In this document: piece by piece, positions 8,422 to 16,829 of the stretch
How positions within the stretch are numbered: position 1 is the first letter of the stretch
How the letters are laid out: each line of letters begins with the position of its first letter
Assembly: GCF_003937945.1 (NCBI RefSeq)
Contig: NZ_RSEC01000024.1
Coordinates: forward strand, 224,680 to 288,679
Length of the DNA: 64,000 nucleotides
Source: Amycolatopsis eburnea
GTDB taxonomy: Bacteria; Actinomycetota; Actinomycetes; Mycobacteriales; Pseudonocardiaceae
Reading direction: 5' to 3'
Position numbers and translations under genes: made by a program
The notes under the pieces: model-generated
What the model was told of the DNA's origin: nothing
Databases searched by the model: none
Seen by the model: only the letters and a program-made list of their open reading frames with translations

Positions 8422-9045
8422 GTGCGCTACCGCCCCATTTCCCCGGCCGTGCTGGCCGAAGAACTGACCGACCGCATCGACGCGCTCACCGGGCGTCCCC
8501 GGTTCGCGGTCGCCGTCGACGGCGCGGCGGGTGCGACGGAAACCACAGAACTCGCGGACGCCCTGGTCGACCCGCTGCGCCTGCGCGGCCGCGCGACCCT
8601 GCGGGTGTCCGCGCACGACTTCCTGCGCCCCGCGTCGCTGCGCTACGAGCACGGCCGCACGAACCCCGACGCCCGCTACACCGACTGGCTCGACCTCGGC
8701 GCCCTGCGCCGCGAAGTGCTCGATCCGCTGGCCGACGGCGGTTCCGGCGAAGTCCTGCCGTCGCTGTGGGACGCCGGGCGCGACCGCGCGACCCGCGCCG
8801 AGCGGGTGCCCCTGCCCGAAGGCGGCGTCGTGCTGCTCGACGGCGAACTGCTGCTCGGCGCCGGGCTGGCCTTCGACCTGGCCGTGCACCTGTGGCTCTC
8901 CCCCGCCGCGCTGCGCCGCCGCGTGCCGGAGGAATGGGCGGTCCCGGCTTACGAGCGCTACGAAGAAGAAGTGGACCCCGGCTCGCTCGCCGACGTCGTC
9001 GTGCGCGTCGACGACCCGCGGCACCCGGCGCTCTACACGCCGTGA
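8422..9045 (+). CDS. Uridine-kinase-like P-loop fold protein with a degenerate P-loop
   Basis: 207 residues starting at GTG 8422, with GGGAGG at 8406-8411 as ribosome binding site. The fold resembles actinobacterial uridine-kinase-like proteins: beta1 RFAVAVDG, HDFLRPASLRYEHGRTNPD (base-binding-like region), VVLLDGELLL (Walker B-like), and a C-terminal lid with RYEEEVDP. The Walker A position reads DGAAGATETT where an active kinase has GAGKTT, so the invariant lysine and its preceding glycine are missing. Classical ATP-dependent kinase activity is therefore doubtful. It is divergent from the SRPBCC gene and convergent with pimB. Confidence 0.75.
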   Translation: MRYRPISPAVLAEELTDRIDALTGRPRFAVAVDGAAGATETTELADALVDPLRLRGRATLRVSAHDFLRPASLRYEHGRTNPDARYTDWLDLGALRREVLDPLADGGSGEVLPSLWDAGRDRATRAERVPLPEGGVVLLDGELLLGAGLAFDLAVHLWLSPAALRRRVPEEWAVPAYERYEEEVDPGSLADVVVRVDDPRHPALYTP

Positions 9046-9048
9046 ACC

Positions 9049-10206
9049 TCAGCGGACGACGGCCACCGGATCGCCGTCGAGCAGGCCGGACAGCCGCCCG
9101 GCCAGGGTGTCCCACCGCCAGTTCTCGGTGACCCAGGCACGGCCCGCCTGCCCCATCCGGCGCGCCCGCACCGGGTCGCCGAGGAGGCTGGCGAGGGTGT
9201 CTGCCAGCTGGCCGGTGTCGCGGCCGTCCACGACGTGGCCGGTGACCTCGTCGAGCACCGTTTCCGGGGCCCCGCCGGAGTTGCCCGCCACGACCGGGAG
9301 CCCGGTCGCCGACGCCTCCAGGTAGACGATGCCGAGCCCTTCGACGTCGAGCCCCTTGCCGCGGGTGCGGGCGGGCATCGCGAAGACGTCGCCCGCCGCG
9401 TAGTGGGCGGGCAGCTCGGCCCACGGCACCGAGCCGGTGAGCACGACGTCGCGCTCCAGGCCGAGCCCGGTGACCAGCTCGGCGAGCTTCTTGCGGTACG
9501 GCCCGCCGCCGACGATCAGCAGCGCGGCGTCCGGGACGCGCTCGCGGATCAGCGGCAGCGCGCGGATCAGCTGGTCCTGGCCCTTGCGCGGCACCAGCCG
9601 GGACACGCAGACGACGGTCGGCCGGTCGGAAAGCCCGTGCCGGGCCCGGATTTCCGCGCGGCCGGCGGGATCCGGTTTGTACAGTTCGGCGTCCACCCCG
9701 GACGGCAGCAGCTCCAGCCCGGCCATCGGGCCGAACGCGGCGGCGAACCGGCCGCGCGTGTAGCGGCTGACGTAGGTGACGGCGTCCACGGTGTCGCCGA
9801 TGCGCCGCAGCGCCTGCCGCGAGGCCGGGAGCATGGACCAGCCGACTTCGTGGCCGTGCGTCGACGCCACGATTCGTCGCGCGCCGGCCTGGCGCAGGGA
9901 GTGCCCCAGCAGGGCCAGCGGTGCCGCGGCGCCGAACCAGACGGCTTCGCAGTCCCGCGCGCGCATGATCTGCTTCGCGCGGCGGAGCACGTCCGGCGTC
10001 GGCAGCATCAGCGACGTCGCGTGCCGGACGACCTCGAACGGCGCCGCGGCGTCGAACTCCTCGTGCGACCCCGTCCGCGACTCCCACGAAGGCGCGTAGA
10101 CGACCAGGTCGTCCGCCGGCAGCCGGGTGGCGAGGGAGTTCAGGTAGTTCTGGATCCCCCCGGGCCGGGGCGGGAAGTCGTTGGTCACGAGCAGGGTCTT
10201 GAGCAC
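9049..10206 (-). CDS. pimB: GDP-mannose-dependent phosphatidylinositol monomannoside mannosyltransferase (PimB'-like, GT4)
   Basis: 385 residues of a GT-B glycosyltransferase (family GT4). The N-terminus LLVTNDFPPRPGGIQNYLNS and the C-terminal donor site EGLGIVYLEASATGLPVVAG are typical of PimB' (Rv2188c), which adds the second mannose in phosphatidylinositol mannoside synthesis at the inner face of the membrane. Neighbours support this: the next gene on the same strand is an NlpC/P60 protein, as in M. tuberculosis. A strong hairpin at 10238-10273 separates the two, so pimB probably has its own promoter. No long hydrophobic segment is present. Confidence in the family is high, in the exact acceptor moderate. 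Confidence 0.87.
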   Translation of the reverse strand: MLKTLLVTNDFPPRPGGIQNYLNSLATRLPADDLVVYAPSWESRTGSHEEFDAAAPFEVVRHATSLMLPTPDVLRRAKQIMRARDCEAVWFGAAAPLALLGHSLRQAGARRIVASTHGHEVGWSMLPASRQALRRIGDTVDAVTYVSRYTRGRFAAAFGPMAGLELLPSGVDAELYKPDPAGRAEIRARHGLSDRPTVVCVSRLVPRKGQDQLIRALPLIRERVPDAALLIVGGGPYRKKLAELVTGLGLERDVVLTGSVPWAELPAHYAAGDVFAMPARTRGKGLDVEGLGIVYLEASATGLPVVAGNSGGAPETVLDEVTGHVVDGRDTGQLADTLASLLGDPVRARRMGQAGRAWVTENWRWDTLAGRLSGLLDGDPVAVVR

Positions 10207-10237
10207 GCCCCAGAGGCTAGCGGCCGGGCGGAACGAC

Positions 10238-10273
10238 GGAGGGGCGGCACCGCGTGCGCGGTGCCGCCCCTCC
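10238..10273. terminator. Perfect hairpin terminator after the NlpC/P60 gene
   Basis: A 17-bp perfect inverted repeat (10238-10254 with 10257-10273, GGAGGGGCGGCACCGCG arms) starts 14 bases beyond the NlpC/P60 stop codon and lies before the pimB start at 10206. Confidence 0.8.
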
Positions 10274-10287
10274 GGGGTGCTGCGGGA

Positions 10288-11340
10288 TCACGCCGTCGGG
10301 CGGCGCGCCCCCGAGTACTGGCTCTGCAGCGGCGAAATCTTCACCACGTCACCGGTGTCCGGTGCGTGCACCATCTTGCCGCCGCCGATGTACATGCCGA
10401 CGTGCGAAACGGGCGAGTAGAAGAACACGAGGTCGCCCGGCTGGAGCTGGTCGCGCGGCACCGCGGCGCCGAAGGTGGACTGCTCGCGGCTGGACCGGGG
10501 CAGCTTGATCCCGGCCTTGCCGTACGCCCACAGCATCAGGCCCGAGCAGTCGAACGAGTTCGGCCCGGTGTCGCCCCAGCCGTACGGGGTGCCGAGCTTG
10601 CTCAGCGCCGCGTCGACCGCGGTCTGGGCCGCGGCGGTGGGGGCCGTGACGTTCGGCGCCGTGCCGCCCTTGTCGCCCTGCAGGGCCTTGTCGGCCGCGC
10701 TGAGGTTCTTGTTGGCGGCCTTGAGCTGCTCGATCTGGTCGTTGAGCGTCTTCTGCTTGGCCTGGATGTCCTGGGTCAGCTTCGCCGCGGCGTCGCGGGC
10801 GTCCGTCGCGCGCTTCGCGGCGTCGGACGCCTTGGCGGTGGCGTCGTTGGCCTGCTGGACGGCGCCGGTGAGGTTGCCCATCGCGCCGTTCTTCTCGGTC
10901 GCGATGACCTCGAGGGCCGAGGAGCGGTCCAGGAAGTCCTGCGTGGACGTGCCGGCCAGCAGCGCGGACAGCTTGTTCAGCTGGACCCCGCTGGTGAACG
11001 ACGCGCCGGCGAACTTGTCGACCTCGGTCTGGTACTTCTTCTGGTTCTCGGTCGCCTGGGCGGCCTGGTCCTTCGCCGCGTTGACGTCGTTGGTGGCCTT
11101 GTCGAGCTCACCCTGCTTGGCCTTCAGGTCGTCCTGGGCCTTGAGCAGGTCTTCGTTGAGCTTTTCGGCCTGTGCCGCGAGGTCGCGGTACTGGGCGAGG
11201 GCGTCCGAGCCGGTGGGCGGGGCCTGGAGGACGGGGACGGGGGCGGCGGTGGCCGTCGGCTGGGCCACGGTGACGAGGGTGATCACCGCAGCCGCGGCGA
11301 GGGCACCCGACACCACGCGCCTGACTGGATGCGACTGCAC
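10288..11340 (-). CDS. Secreted NlpC/P60 peptidoglycan endopeptidase with coiled-coil domain (Rv2190c/RipC-like)
   Basis: 350 residues from GTG 11340, with AAGGAG about 12 bases upstream. Residues 1-35 form a signal peptide (RRVVSGALAAAAVITLVTVA, cleavage after TATA-like Ala). Residues 45-225 are a long alpha-helical coiled coil rich in Ala, Lys, Asp and Gln. The C-terminal NlpC/P60 domain has catalytic Cys265 (FDCSGL), His313 (SHVGMYIG) and His325 (MVHAP). It probably cleaves peptide stems in peptidoglycan outside the membrane; the coiled coil may anchor or inhibit it, as in the RipC and PcsB types. Reading further upstream in the same frame gives no credible signal peptide, so this start is preferred. 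Confidence 0.9.
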   Translation of the reverse strand: MQSHPVRRVVSGALAAAAVITLVTVAQPTATAAPVPVLQAPPTGSDALAQYRDLAAQAEKLNEDLLKAQDDLKAKQGELDKATNDVNAAKDQAAQATENQKKYQTEVDKFAGASFTSGVQLNKLSALLAGTSTQDFLDRSSALEVIATEKNGAMGNLTGAVQQANDATAKASDAAKRATDARDAAAKLTQDIQAKQKTLNDQIEQLKAANKNLSAADKALQGDKGGTAPNVTAPTAAAQTAVDAALSKLGTPYGWGDTGPNSFDCSGLMLWAYGKAGIKLPRSSREQSTFGAAVPRDQLQPGDLVFFYSPVSHVGMYIGGGKMVHAPDTGDVVKISPLQSQYSGARRPTA

Positions 11341-11763
11341 GGTCGCGCGGGTCTCCTTTGGTCTCGGCCGCCGTCGGGGACCGGGGCACGAAGAGGCCGG
11401 GGAGTCCTCTTCGCCGCACGTCCCCACCGCTTCGGGGCTGCTTCTGCCGCAACAGGTGAAGCAAGCGGTGGTGGTTCCGGATCCCAGCTTCCCGACAAAG
11501 CCGTGCCCGGCGGCGATCTCGCGTCGCCGCCTCATCGACGGCCGGGGGCCACGAGATCTCGGACAGGTTACGAAAAGACCGCCACCACGTCCACCACCCC
11601 TCGGCCAAAAACTCTCCGTAGCGCCCGGAAACACCATCGGACCAGGAGTGGAGAAAACATGTGATGGGCGTTACACGCTGGGGATATTCCCGAGGCCTGT
11701 TCGGTCACCGACCGTTCACCTGATCCGATCGACCATTCGGCGCGCCGACACGAAACGGGCGTG
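11341..11763 (-). promoter_or_regulatory. Long upstream/leader region of the NlpC/P60 gene (possible structured RNA)
   Basis: A 423-bp gap without a credible gene. Read on the minus strand it contains several potential stems, including GAAGAGG...CCTCTTC (11391-11413), a GCGGCGAC/GTCGCCGC-type stem around 11515-11530, and a GAAGC-rich region around 11440-11500. NlpC/P60 genes of actinobacteria are often preceded by the c-di-AMP (ydaO/yuaA) riboswitch. Some local wording here (GGGAAGCTGGGATCC, GTAACCTGTCCGAG) is suggestive, but I cannot fold or score it. Treat as a candidate leader only. Confidence 0.3.
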
Positions 11764-12021
11764 TCAGGCGGTGCGCAACGCGGCTCCCTCCACCAAGCGC
11801 AGCCGCGGCACCATCCCCGCTTCGGCGAGCGCGTCGACGGCGCGGCGCTCGTCGGCGTCCCACACGACGGCGGGCGGCGCGCCGAGCAGCACGCTGATCA
11901 CGCAGTCGTGGCAGGAGATGCCGCGCACGACGCAGCGGTCGCAGTCCACCACGATGCTTTCGATGTCCTCGACGGAAATGTGCGAGACGTCCACTTCGGA
12001 CAGGTCGGTCGCGTCGTTCAT
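11764..12021 (-). CDS. Small conserved-type protein with a CxxC...CxxC cluster
   Basis: 85 residues, start ATG 12021, preceded by GAGGAGGA. The central segment DCDRCVVRGISCHDCVIS holds four cysteines in CxxC-x(n)-CxxC spacing plus a histidine, suggesting metal (zinc or Fe-S) binding. The N-terminus is acidic. I do not recognise a named family. It stands alone, 423 bp upstream of the NlpC/P60 gene on the same strand. The ribosome binding site sits in an inverted repeat (12025-12058) that could mask it. Third-position GC is high, consistent with real coding. Confidence 0.75.
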   Translation of the reverse strand: MNDATDLSEVDVSHISVEDIESIVVDCDRCVVRGISCHDCVISVLLGAPPAVVWDADERRAVDALAEAGMVPRLRLVEGAALRTA

Positions 12022-12024
12022 GTG

Positions 12025-12058
12025 GTCCTCCTCACGTCGGAACTGACTCGAGGAGGAC
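12025..12058 (-). promoter_or_regulatory. Inverted repeat that can sequester the Shine-Dalgarno of the CxxC protein
   Basis: In the minus-strand transcript GTCCTCCTC (12058-12050) can pair perfectly, over 9 bp, with GAGGAGGAC (12033-12025), which contains the Shine-Dalgarno 3 bases before the ATG. The loop is 16 nt. Translation control by this hairpin is inferred. Confidence 0.5.
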
Positions 12059-12117
12059 GGTAAGGGGCACCACCGACAATTTCCGGCGCCCGGGCTCCGG
12101 CAGCGGCGCGCGGGACG

Positions 12118-12474
12118 CCATGAACGCCCCTTTCACGGCGTCCGACGCCAGGGTCCCGGCAAAGTCGCGCCGGCGAGCGGGTGGTCGGCGGCAGAGTCGC
12201 TTGGCCGTGCGGTCTGCCCGGCGCGGCGGGGAGGTCAGGGTCCCGGCAAAGTCGCGGCGGCTTGCCCGGCGGCGGGCTTCGCCGACGTCCTGAATGACTC
12301 ATTCAGGTCTTCGGAGGTCCTGAATGAGTCATTCAAGACACCGCAGGGCCGCCCGGCGACTTTGCCGGAGCCCTGGGCGGGGATGTCGTGAAAGGGTCGT
12401 TCATGTCGTCTGGTGAGGTGAACGACCCTTTCATGACATCGCGGACCGGGCGAACGGGCCGCGACCCCGGGCGA
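12118..12474. repeat. Mosaic of short dispersed repeats between the CxxC gene and the NYN gene
   Basis: The gap 12022-12474 has no credible gene. It holds a half-copy of family D (CATGAACGCCCCTTTCACGG, about 12119-12138); GGGTCCCGGCAAAGTCGC at 12151-12168, repeated directly at 12238-12255 and in inverted, slightly altered form (GCGACTTTGCCGGAGCCC) at 12356-12373; one family B palindrome at 12288-12339 (TCCTGAATGACTCATTCAGG arms); and one full family D palindrome at 12385-12437 (GTCGTGAAAGGGTCGTTCA with GAACGACCCTTTCATGAC). The last sits downstream of the NYN gene stop and could terminate its transcript. Confidence 0.7.
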
Positions 12475-13863
12475 TCAGACCCGCGACAGGCGGCTGACCA
12501 GCACCGAAGCCGGCGCCGGGTGCGCTCCCGCACCCCGGACCGAATCCGCCACCGCGCGATCCGACGTCGCCACCACCAGGGGCCGGCCCGCGGGCTCGGC
12601 CGCGACCAGGTTGCGGATCACGTCGTCGGCCAGCACCCCGCGGTCGGAGAACAGCACCCGCACGCCGCGCGGCACCGCGGCGGGCACCGACAGCACGCCG
12701 GCGCCGTCGAAGACCACCGTGACCTCGGCGGAGGTGCGCGCGGCCAGCGCCTGGAGCTGGTGGATCAGCCGGTCGCGCTGATCGGCGAGGGCGAGCTCGG
12801 GGTAGCCGGTCTTCGTGACGTTGTAGCCGTCGACGATCAGGTGCACCGTGGGTAGCGCCAGATAGCGGTCCAGCGTCGGCACGTCCGCGATCTTGCCGCC
12901 CTGCCCGGTGCCGGACCGGGTGCCGCGCACCATGTCCGCGGGGCGGGCGCCGCGGGCACCGACGGCGAGTTCGCGCCGCAGCCCGCTGACGGCGCCGTCG
13001 ATCGTGTCGATGAGCAGCCCGAGCCGCACCTCGTCGGCCTGCCGGGCCTCCCGGGCGGACTGCCGGGCGACCTCGGCGTCGGCGGCGGCGCGGTCGGCGC
13101 GGGCGCGTTCCGCCGCGACGCGCTGGCGTTCGCGGTCGAGCTGCGCGGTCAGCGCGGCGATCTCGTCGGCGCGGGCGGCGGAGCCCCGTTCGGCCTCGGC
13201 GGACGCCGCTTCGGCCGCGTCACGGGCTTGGCGCAGCTGGACGCCTTGTTCGCGAAGCCGCTTCAGGAGCTTCTCGACTTCGCCTTCGCGCTCGCCGCGA
13301 GCGTTCTCCGCGGCCCGTTGCGCCTCCGCCAGTTCCGCGCGGAGCTGCCCGAGTTCGGCCTCGAGCCGCTGGTTGCGGGCCAGCGCGGCGTCGCGTTCGG
13401 CGCGGAGGACGTTCTCCTCGGCGTTCTTGGCGACCAGCCGCACGCGCCCGGCGGCCCCGGACTCCCCGAGCAGCACGGCGGCGGCCGCCGCGGCGACGGA
13501 ATCGGCCGCGTTGGGGTCGAGCGCGTCGGTGCGGTGTTCGCGCAACCACTCGATGACGGCGGTGCGGAACTGCGACGACTCGCCCAGTGACGCCAGCAGC
13601 GCGGCGCCGCCGAGCTTGGCGCGCTTGGCGGGGGCGAACTTCGCGACCGGCCGCAGCTGGCGCGGCACGTCGGTGCCGGGCAGCTTGGCGACGGCGGCCG
13701 CGGCGAGCTCGGCGATGCGGTCCCGCACCGGCTCCGGCAACGCGGGCCAGGTGGCGGGTTCGGGCCGGTCAGCGGGCTCTTCAGCCGGCTCCGGGCGCGA
13801 CGCGACACCCGAGGGACCATCGGGGTCCCCGGGCGGCTCCGGCACGAGCGGCTGCGGGTGCAT
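12475..13863 (-). CDS. NYN-domain (YacP-like) putative RNA-binding/nuclease protein with coiled coil
   Basis: 462 residues from ATG 13863. The first 50 residues are a Pro/Glu-rich disordered tail. Residues about 60-170 form a conserved helical N-terminal region, and about 170-300 a long coiled coil (RLEAELGQLRAELAEAQRAA and following). The C-terminal about 150 residues are a NYN/PIN-like domain with acidic positions in VHLIVDGYN, VVFDGAG, VLFSDRGVLADDVI and VVATSDRAVADS. Such proteins are predicted metal-dependent RNases. It is divergent from the DnaQ-GIY-YIG gene, sharing a 96-bp promoter region. The role in the cell is not known. Confidence 0.88.
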   Translation of the reverse strand: MHPQPLVPEPPGDPDGPSGVASRPEPAEEPADRPEPATWPALPEPVRDRIAELAAAAVAKLPGTDVPRQLRPVAKFAPAKRAKLGGAALLASLGESSQFRTAVIEWLREHRTDALDPNAADSVAAAAAAVLLGESGAAGRVRLVAKNAEENVLRAERDAALARNQRLEAELGQLRAELAEAQRAAENARGEREGEVEKLLKRLREQGVQLRQARDAAEAASAEAERGSAARADEIAALTAQLDRERQRVAAERARADRAAADAEVARQSAREARQADEVRLGLLIDTIDGAVSGLRRELAVGARGARPADMVRGTRSGTGQGGKIADVPTLDRYLALPTVHLIVDGYNVTKTGYPELALADQRDRLIHQLQALAARTSAEVTVVFDGAGVLSVPAAVPRGVRVLFSDRGVLADDVIRNLVAAEPAGRPLVVATSDRAVADSVRGAGAHPAPASVLVSRLSRV

Positions 13864-13959
13864 TGGTCCAGGGTAGGCCCCGCCCCCGCATCCCGCGCCG
13901 CGCGGGACACGGACCGGCGGCGCGCGGAAACTGTCGGTGGTCGCCCCTACAGTCCGACC

Positions 13960-15663
13960 ATGCGTTCGATCCAGGCACAACTCGCGTTCGACGAGCTCGG
14001 AACCCCGTTGCGGGAAACGACTTTCGTGGTCTTCGACCTGGAAACCACGGGAGCCGGGCCGGGCGCGTCCGAAATCACCGAGATCGGCGCGGTGAAGGTG
14101 CGCGCGGGCGAGGTGCTCGGCGAGTTCGCGACCCTGGTGAACCCGGGCAAGACCATCCCGCCCCAGATCGTCTCGCTGACGGGCATCACCCAGCTGATGG
14201 TGTACGACGCGCCGCCGATCGAGGAGGTGCTGCCGGCGTTCCTGGAGTTCATCGGCGGGTCGGTGCTGGTGGCGCACAACTCGGGGTTCGACACGTCGCA
14301 CATGCGCGCCGCCTGCGAGGCCCACGGGTATGCGTGGCCGAAGCTGACGGTGGTGTGCACGGCGCGGCTGGCCCGCCGCGTCGTCCCGCGCGACGAGGTC
14401 GGGCGCTACAACCTGATGGCGCTGGCGCTGCTGTTCGGCGCGCGGACCCGGCCGACGCACCGCGCCCTCGACGACGCGCGCGCCACGGTCGACGTCCTGC
14501 ACGGGCTGCTGGAGCGCGTCGGGAACCTGGGCGTCCACTCGCTCGAGGAGCTGATGGGCTACCTGCCGGAGGTGACGGTCGCCCAGCGGGCGAAGCGGCA
14601 CCTGGCGGCGGACCTGCCTGCCGCGCCGGGCGTCTACCTGTTCAAGGGCCCGAAGGAAGAGGTCCTGTACGTCGGCACGGCGAAGGACCTGCGGCGGCGG
14701 GTCCGGACGTACTTCACCGGCTCGGAGAACCGCAGCCGGATCCGGGAGATGGTCGCGCTGGCCGAGCGCGTCGACCACGTCGTGTGCGCGCACGCGCTGG
14801 AGGCGGAGGTGCGGGAGCTGCGGCTGATCGCGGCGCACCGGCCCGCGTACAACCGCCGGTCGAAGAACCGCCACCAGGGCTGGTGGATCGGGCTGACGGA
14901 CGAGGCGTTCCCGCGCCTGTCGGTGGTCCGCCTGCCGCGGCCGGGGGTGCTGGGCCCGTTCCGCAACCAGGCGGACGCCAAGGCGACGGCGGACACCCTG
15001 GCCGGCGCGTCGGGCCTGCGGACGTGCACGCAGCGGATCTCGCCCCGCTCCCCGAACGGCACCCCGTGCGTCCTGGCGGAGCTGGGCCGCTGCGGCGCGC
15101 CGTGCGCGGGACGGCAGAGCGTCGAGGCGTACGAGCCGCTGGTCGAGTCGGTGTCGGGCCTGATCGCGGGCCTGGACGGCCGCCCCCTGCACACGGCGGC
15201 GGCCCACGTCGAGCGCCTGGCGGCCGGCGAGCACTACGAGCAGGCGGCCCGCCACCGCGACGAGCTGGCGGCCCTGATCCGCGCCCTCGGCAGGGCCCAC
15301 CGCCAGGGCGCGCTGGCCTCGATCGGCGAGCTGATCGCGGCGAGCCCGGACGGCGCGGGCGGCTGGGAACTGGCGGTGATCCGCTACGGCAGGCTCGCCT
15401 CGGCGGGTGTCGCCCGGCGCGGCGTGCCGCCGATGCCGGTGGTGGAGGCGCTGGTGGCGTCGGCGGAGACGGTGCTGCCGGAGCCGGGCCCGCTGCACGG
15501 AGCGCCGCCGGAGGAGGTCGGGGTCCTACTGCGCTGGCTGACCCGGCCGGGGGTCAGGCTGGTCCGCACGACGAGGCCGTGGGCTGAGCCGGCGGCGGTC
15601 GCGGGCTGGCGGGGGTGGCTGGACCTCGTGGCGGGGGCGCATTCGCTGGAGCACGTGGGGTGA
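13960..15663 (+). CDS. DnaQ-like 3'-5' exonuclease fused to GIY-YIG (UvrC/Cho-type) endonuclease
   Basis: 567 residues from ATG 13960. Residues about 15-190 are a DEDDh exonuclease: FVVFDLETTG, VAHNSGFDTSHM and HRALDDA carry the acidic and His residues. About 215-300 is the GIY-YIG domain (PGVYLFKG, VLYVGTAKDLRRRVRTYF, LEAEVRELRLI for the catalytic Glu). The C-terminal part has a cysteine cluster (CTQRISPR...CVLAELGRCGAPC) as in UvrC/Cho. The architecture equals M. tuberculosis Rv2191 as I recall it. It probably acts in DNA repair, incising near lesions or trimming ends. It is monocistronic and divergent from the NYN gene. Confidence 0.92.
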   Translation: MRSIQAQLAFDELGTPLRETTFVVFDLETTGAGPGASEITEIGAVKVRAGEVLGEFATLVNPGKTIPPQIVSLTGITQLMVYDAPPIEEVLPAFLEFIGGSVLVAHNSGFDTSHMRAACEAHGYAWPKLTVVCTARLARRVVPRDEVGRYNLMALALLFGARTRPTHRALDDARATVDVLHGLLERVGNLGVHSLEELMGYLPEVTVAQRAKRHLAADLPAAPGVYLFKGPKEEVLYVGTAKDLRRRVRTYFTGSENRSRIREMVALAERVDHVVCAHALEAEVRELRLIAAHRPAYNRRSKNRHQGWWIGLTDEAFPRLSVVRLPRPGVLGPFRNQADAKATADTLAGASGLRTCTQRISPRSPNGTPCVLAELGRCGAPCAGRQSVEAYEPLVESVSGLIAGLDGRPLHTAAAHVERLAAGEHYEQAARHRDELAALIRALGRAHRQGALASIGELIAASPDGAGGWELAVIRYGRLASAGVARRGVPPMPVVEALVASAETVLPEPGPLHGAPPEEVGVLLRWLTRPGVRLVRTTRPWAEPAAVAGWRGWLDLVAGAHSLEHVG

Positions 15664-15893
15664 GGAGGTGACAGGTGCGGGGCGGTAGAACGGCGGGTCA
15701 GCCCGGTCAGGGACACCACCGCGGGCGGCCACGCACGCTGCGGCGGCCAGCTCGGTCGGCGACCCCACGGCAGCCAGCCACGCACGCTGCGGCGCAGTGG
15801 TCGGCTGCGTCCGGCGCACGAACGGGCCACGCTGAGCGGCGGGCCCCCACAGGAGCCCCAACGGCCCCCAGCGCCCCACCCGGCCCTCGCCCC
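15664..15893. other. Non-coding gap with a short direct repeat
   Basis: Between the DnaQ-GIY-YIG stop and the convergent MerR gene, the 17-base string GCCACGCACGCTGCGGC occurs near 15729 and again near 15778. I see no gene and no clear terminator. Confidence 0.5.
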
Positions 15894-16784
15894 TCACCCG
15901 ACCGATCCGGCCAGCGCATCGAGCAGCCAGGTGTGCGCAACACCCATCGGCGCGGCCTCCCCCGTGACCTCCCCCGCCAAATGCCAGTACCGCCGCAGCC
16001 GCGGCGACCGGTCCGCGGCCGTCCGCCGGTTCAACGCCCGCCGGAACTCCACGCTGTCCACCGCCCGATGGGCCGTCGCATGAGCCGCCACGAACCGGTC
16101 GAGCGCCGGGCCGGGTGCGGGCGGGAGGCCCGCCGACACCGCGCCGGCCGCCAGGACGCAGGCCTCGCCCACCGAGGCGTGCAACGCGCCCAGGTCCGTG
16201 ATCCGCTCGTGGGCCACCAGCGTGCTCGCCCGCAGCCCCACCGCCAGCTCCCGGTCGGCCGCCAGCACCACCAGCTCCGCGTACGCGACCACCTGGGCGG
16301 TCGTCGGCGACTCCGGCGGCACCGGCGCGCCGATGTCCAGGAACATCCGCACCGTGTCCGGCGGGATCGGGCCCGTCGTCATCGGCTCCCACAGCCGCAC
16401 CAGCGCCTCGCGCGCCGCCGGGCCGTCCTGCACCGCCGACAGCAGGTCGAGCCGGGACGGCGCTTCCTCCACCGCCCGCAGCACCGAACGCCGCCAGGAC
16501 AGGGTCGCCAGCTCGCGGTCCAGCGCCGTGCGCTCGGCCGCCACCGCGTCGTCCAGGGAGCGCCGGCCGCCCAGGACGTCGGTGATCGAACGGAGGCCGA
16601 GCCCGAGGCCGCGCAGCCGGCGCACCAGCTCCAGGCGCTCCACCGCCGCCGCTTCGAAACGGCGGTGGCCGCCGACGCTGCGGGCGGGCTCCAGCAGGCC
16701 TTCGTCGCTGTAGAACCTGATCGTGCGGACCGGTACGCCCGTCCGCCGGGCCAGGTCGCCGATGCCCAGTGTGTCCTCGGTCAC
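15894..16784 (-). CDS. MerR-family transcriptional regulator
   Basis: 296 residues from GTG 16784, with GGAGGT about 10 bases upstream. The N-terminal MerR winged helix is clear: [41 protein letters not shown] short coiled-coil dimer helix is followed by a roughly 190-residue alpha-helical effector domain of unknown ligand. It is divergent from a mycothiol-dependent isomerase-like gene (45-bp shared promoter region with TCCA/TGGA half sites around 16797-16813), which it probably controls together with itself. Confidence 0.9.
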   Translation of the reverse strand: MTEDTLGIGDLARRTGVPVRTIRFYSDEGLLEPARSVGGHRRFEAAAVERLELVRRLRGLGLGLRSITDVLGGRRSLDDAVAAERTALDRELATLSWRRSVLRAVEEAPSRLDLLSAVQDGPAAREALVRLWEPMTTGPIPPDTVRMFLDIGAPVPPESPTTAQVVAYAELVVLAADRELAVGLRASTLVAHERITDLGALHASVGEACVLAAGAVSAGLPPAPGPALDRFVAAHATAHRAVDSVEFRRALNRRTAADRSPRLRRYWHLAGEVTGEAAPMGVAHTWLLDALAGSVG

Positions 16785-16829
16785 CTTCGGTCGAACCTCC
16801 AGCCGGGTGGAATTCCTACGGTACGGCCC

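Noticed and set aside
12018..12302. 94-codon minus-strand open frame upstream of the CxxC gene
   Set aside because: It consists of the dispersed repeats, is Arg/Pro-rich, and has no ribosome site or domain.
12288..12437. Possible CRISPR-like array from repeated palindromes
   Set aside because: Only single copies of different repeats, no regular spacers, no cas genes.
13864..15498. Long minus-strand extension of the NYN gene across the DnaQ-GIY-YIG gene
   Set aside because: The upstream part is antisense to a clear nuclease; the Met at 13863 begins the recognisable protein.
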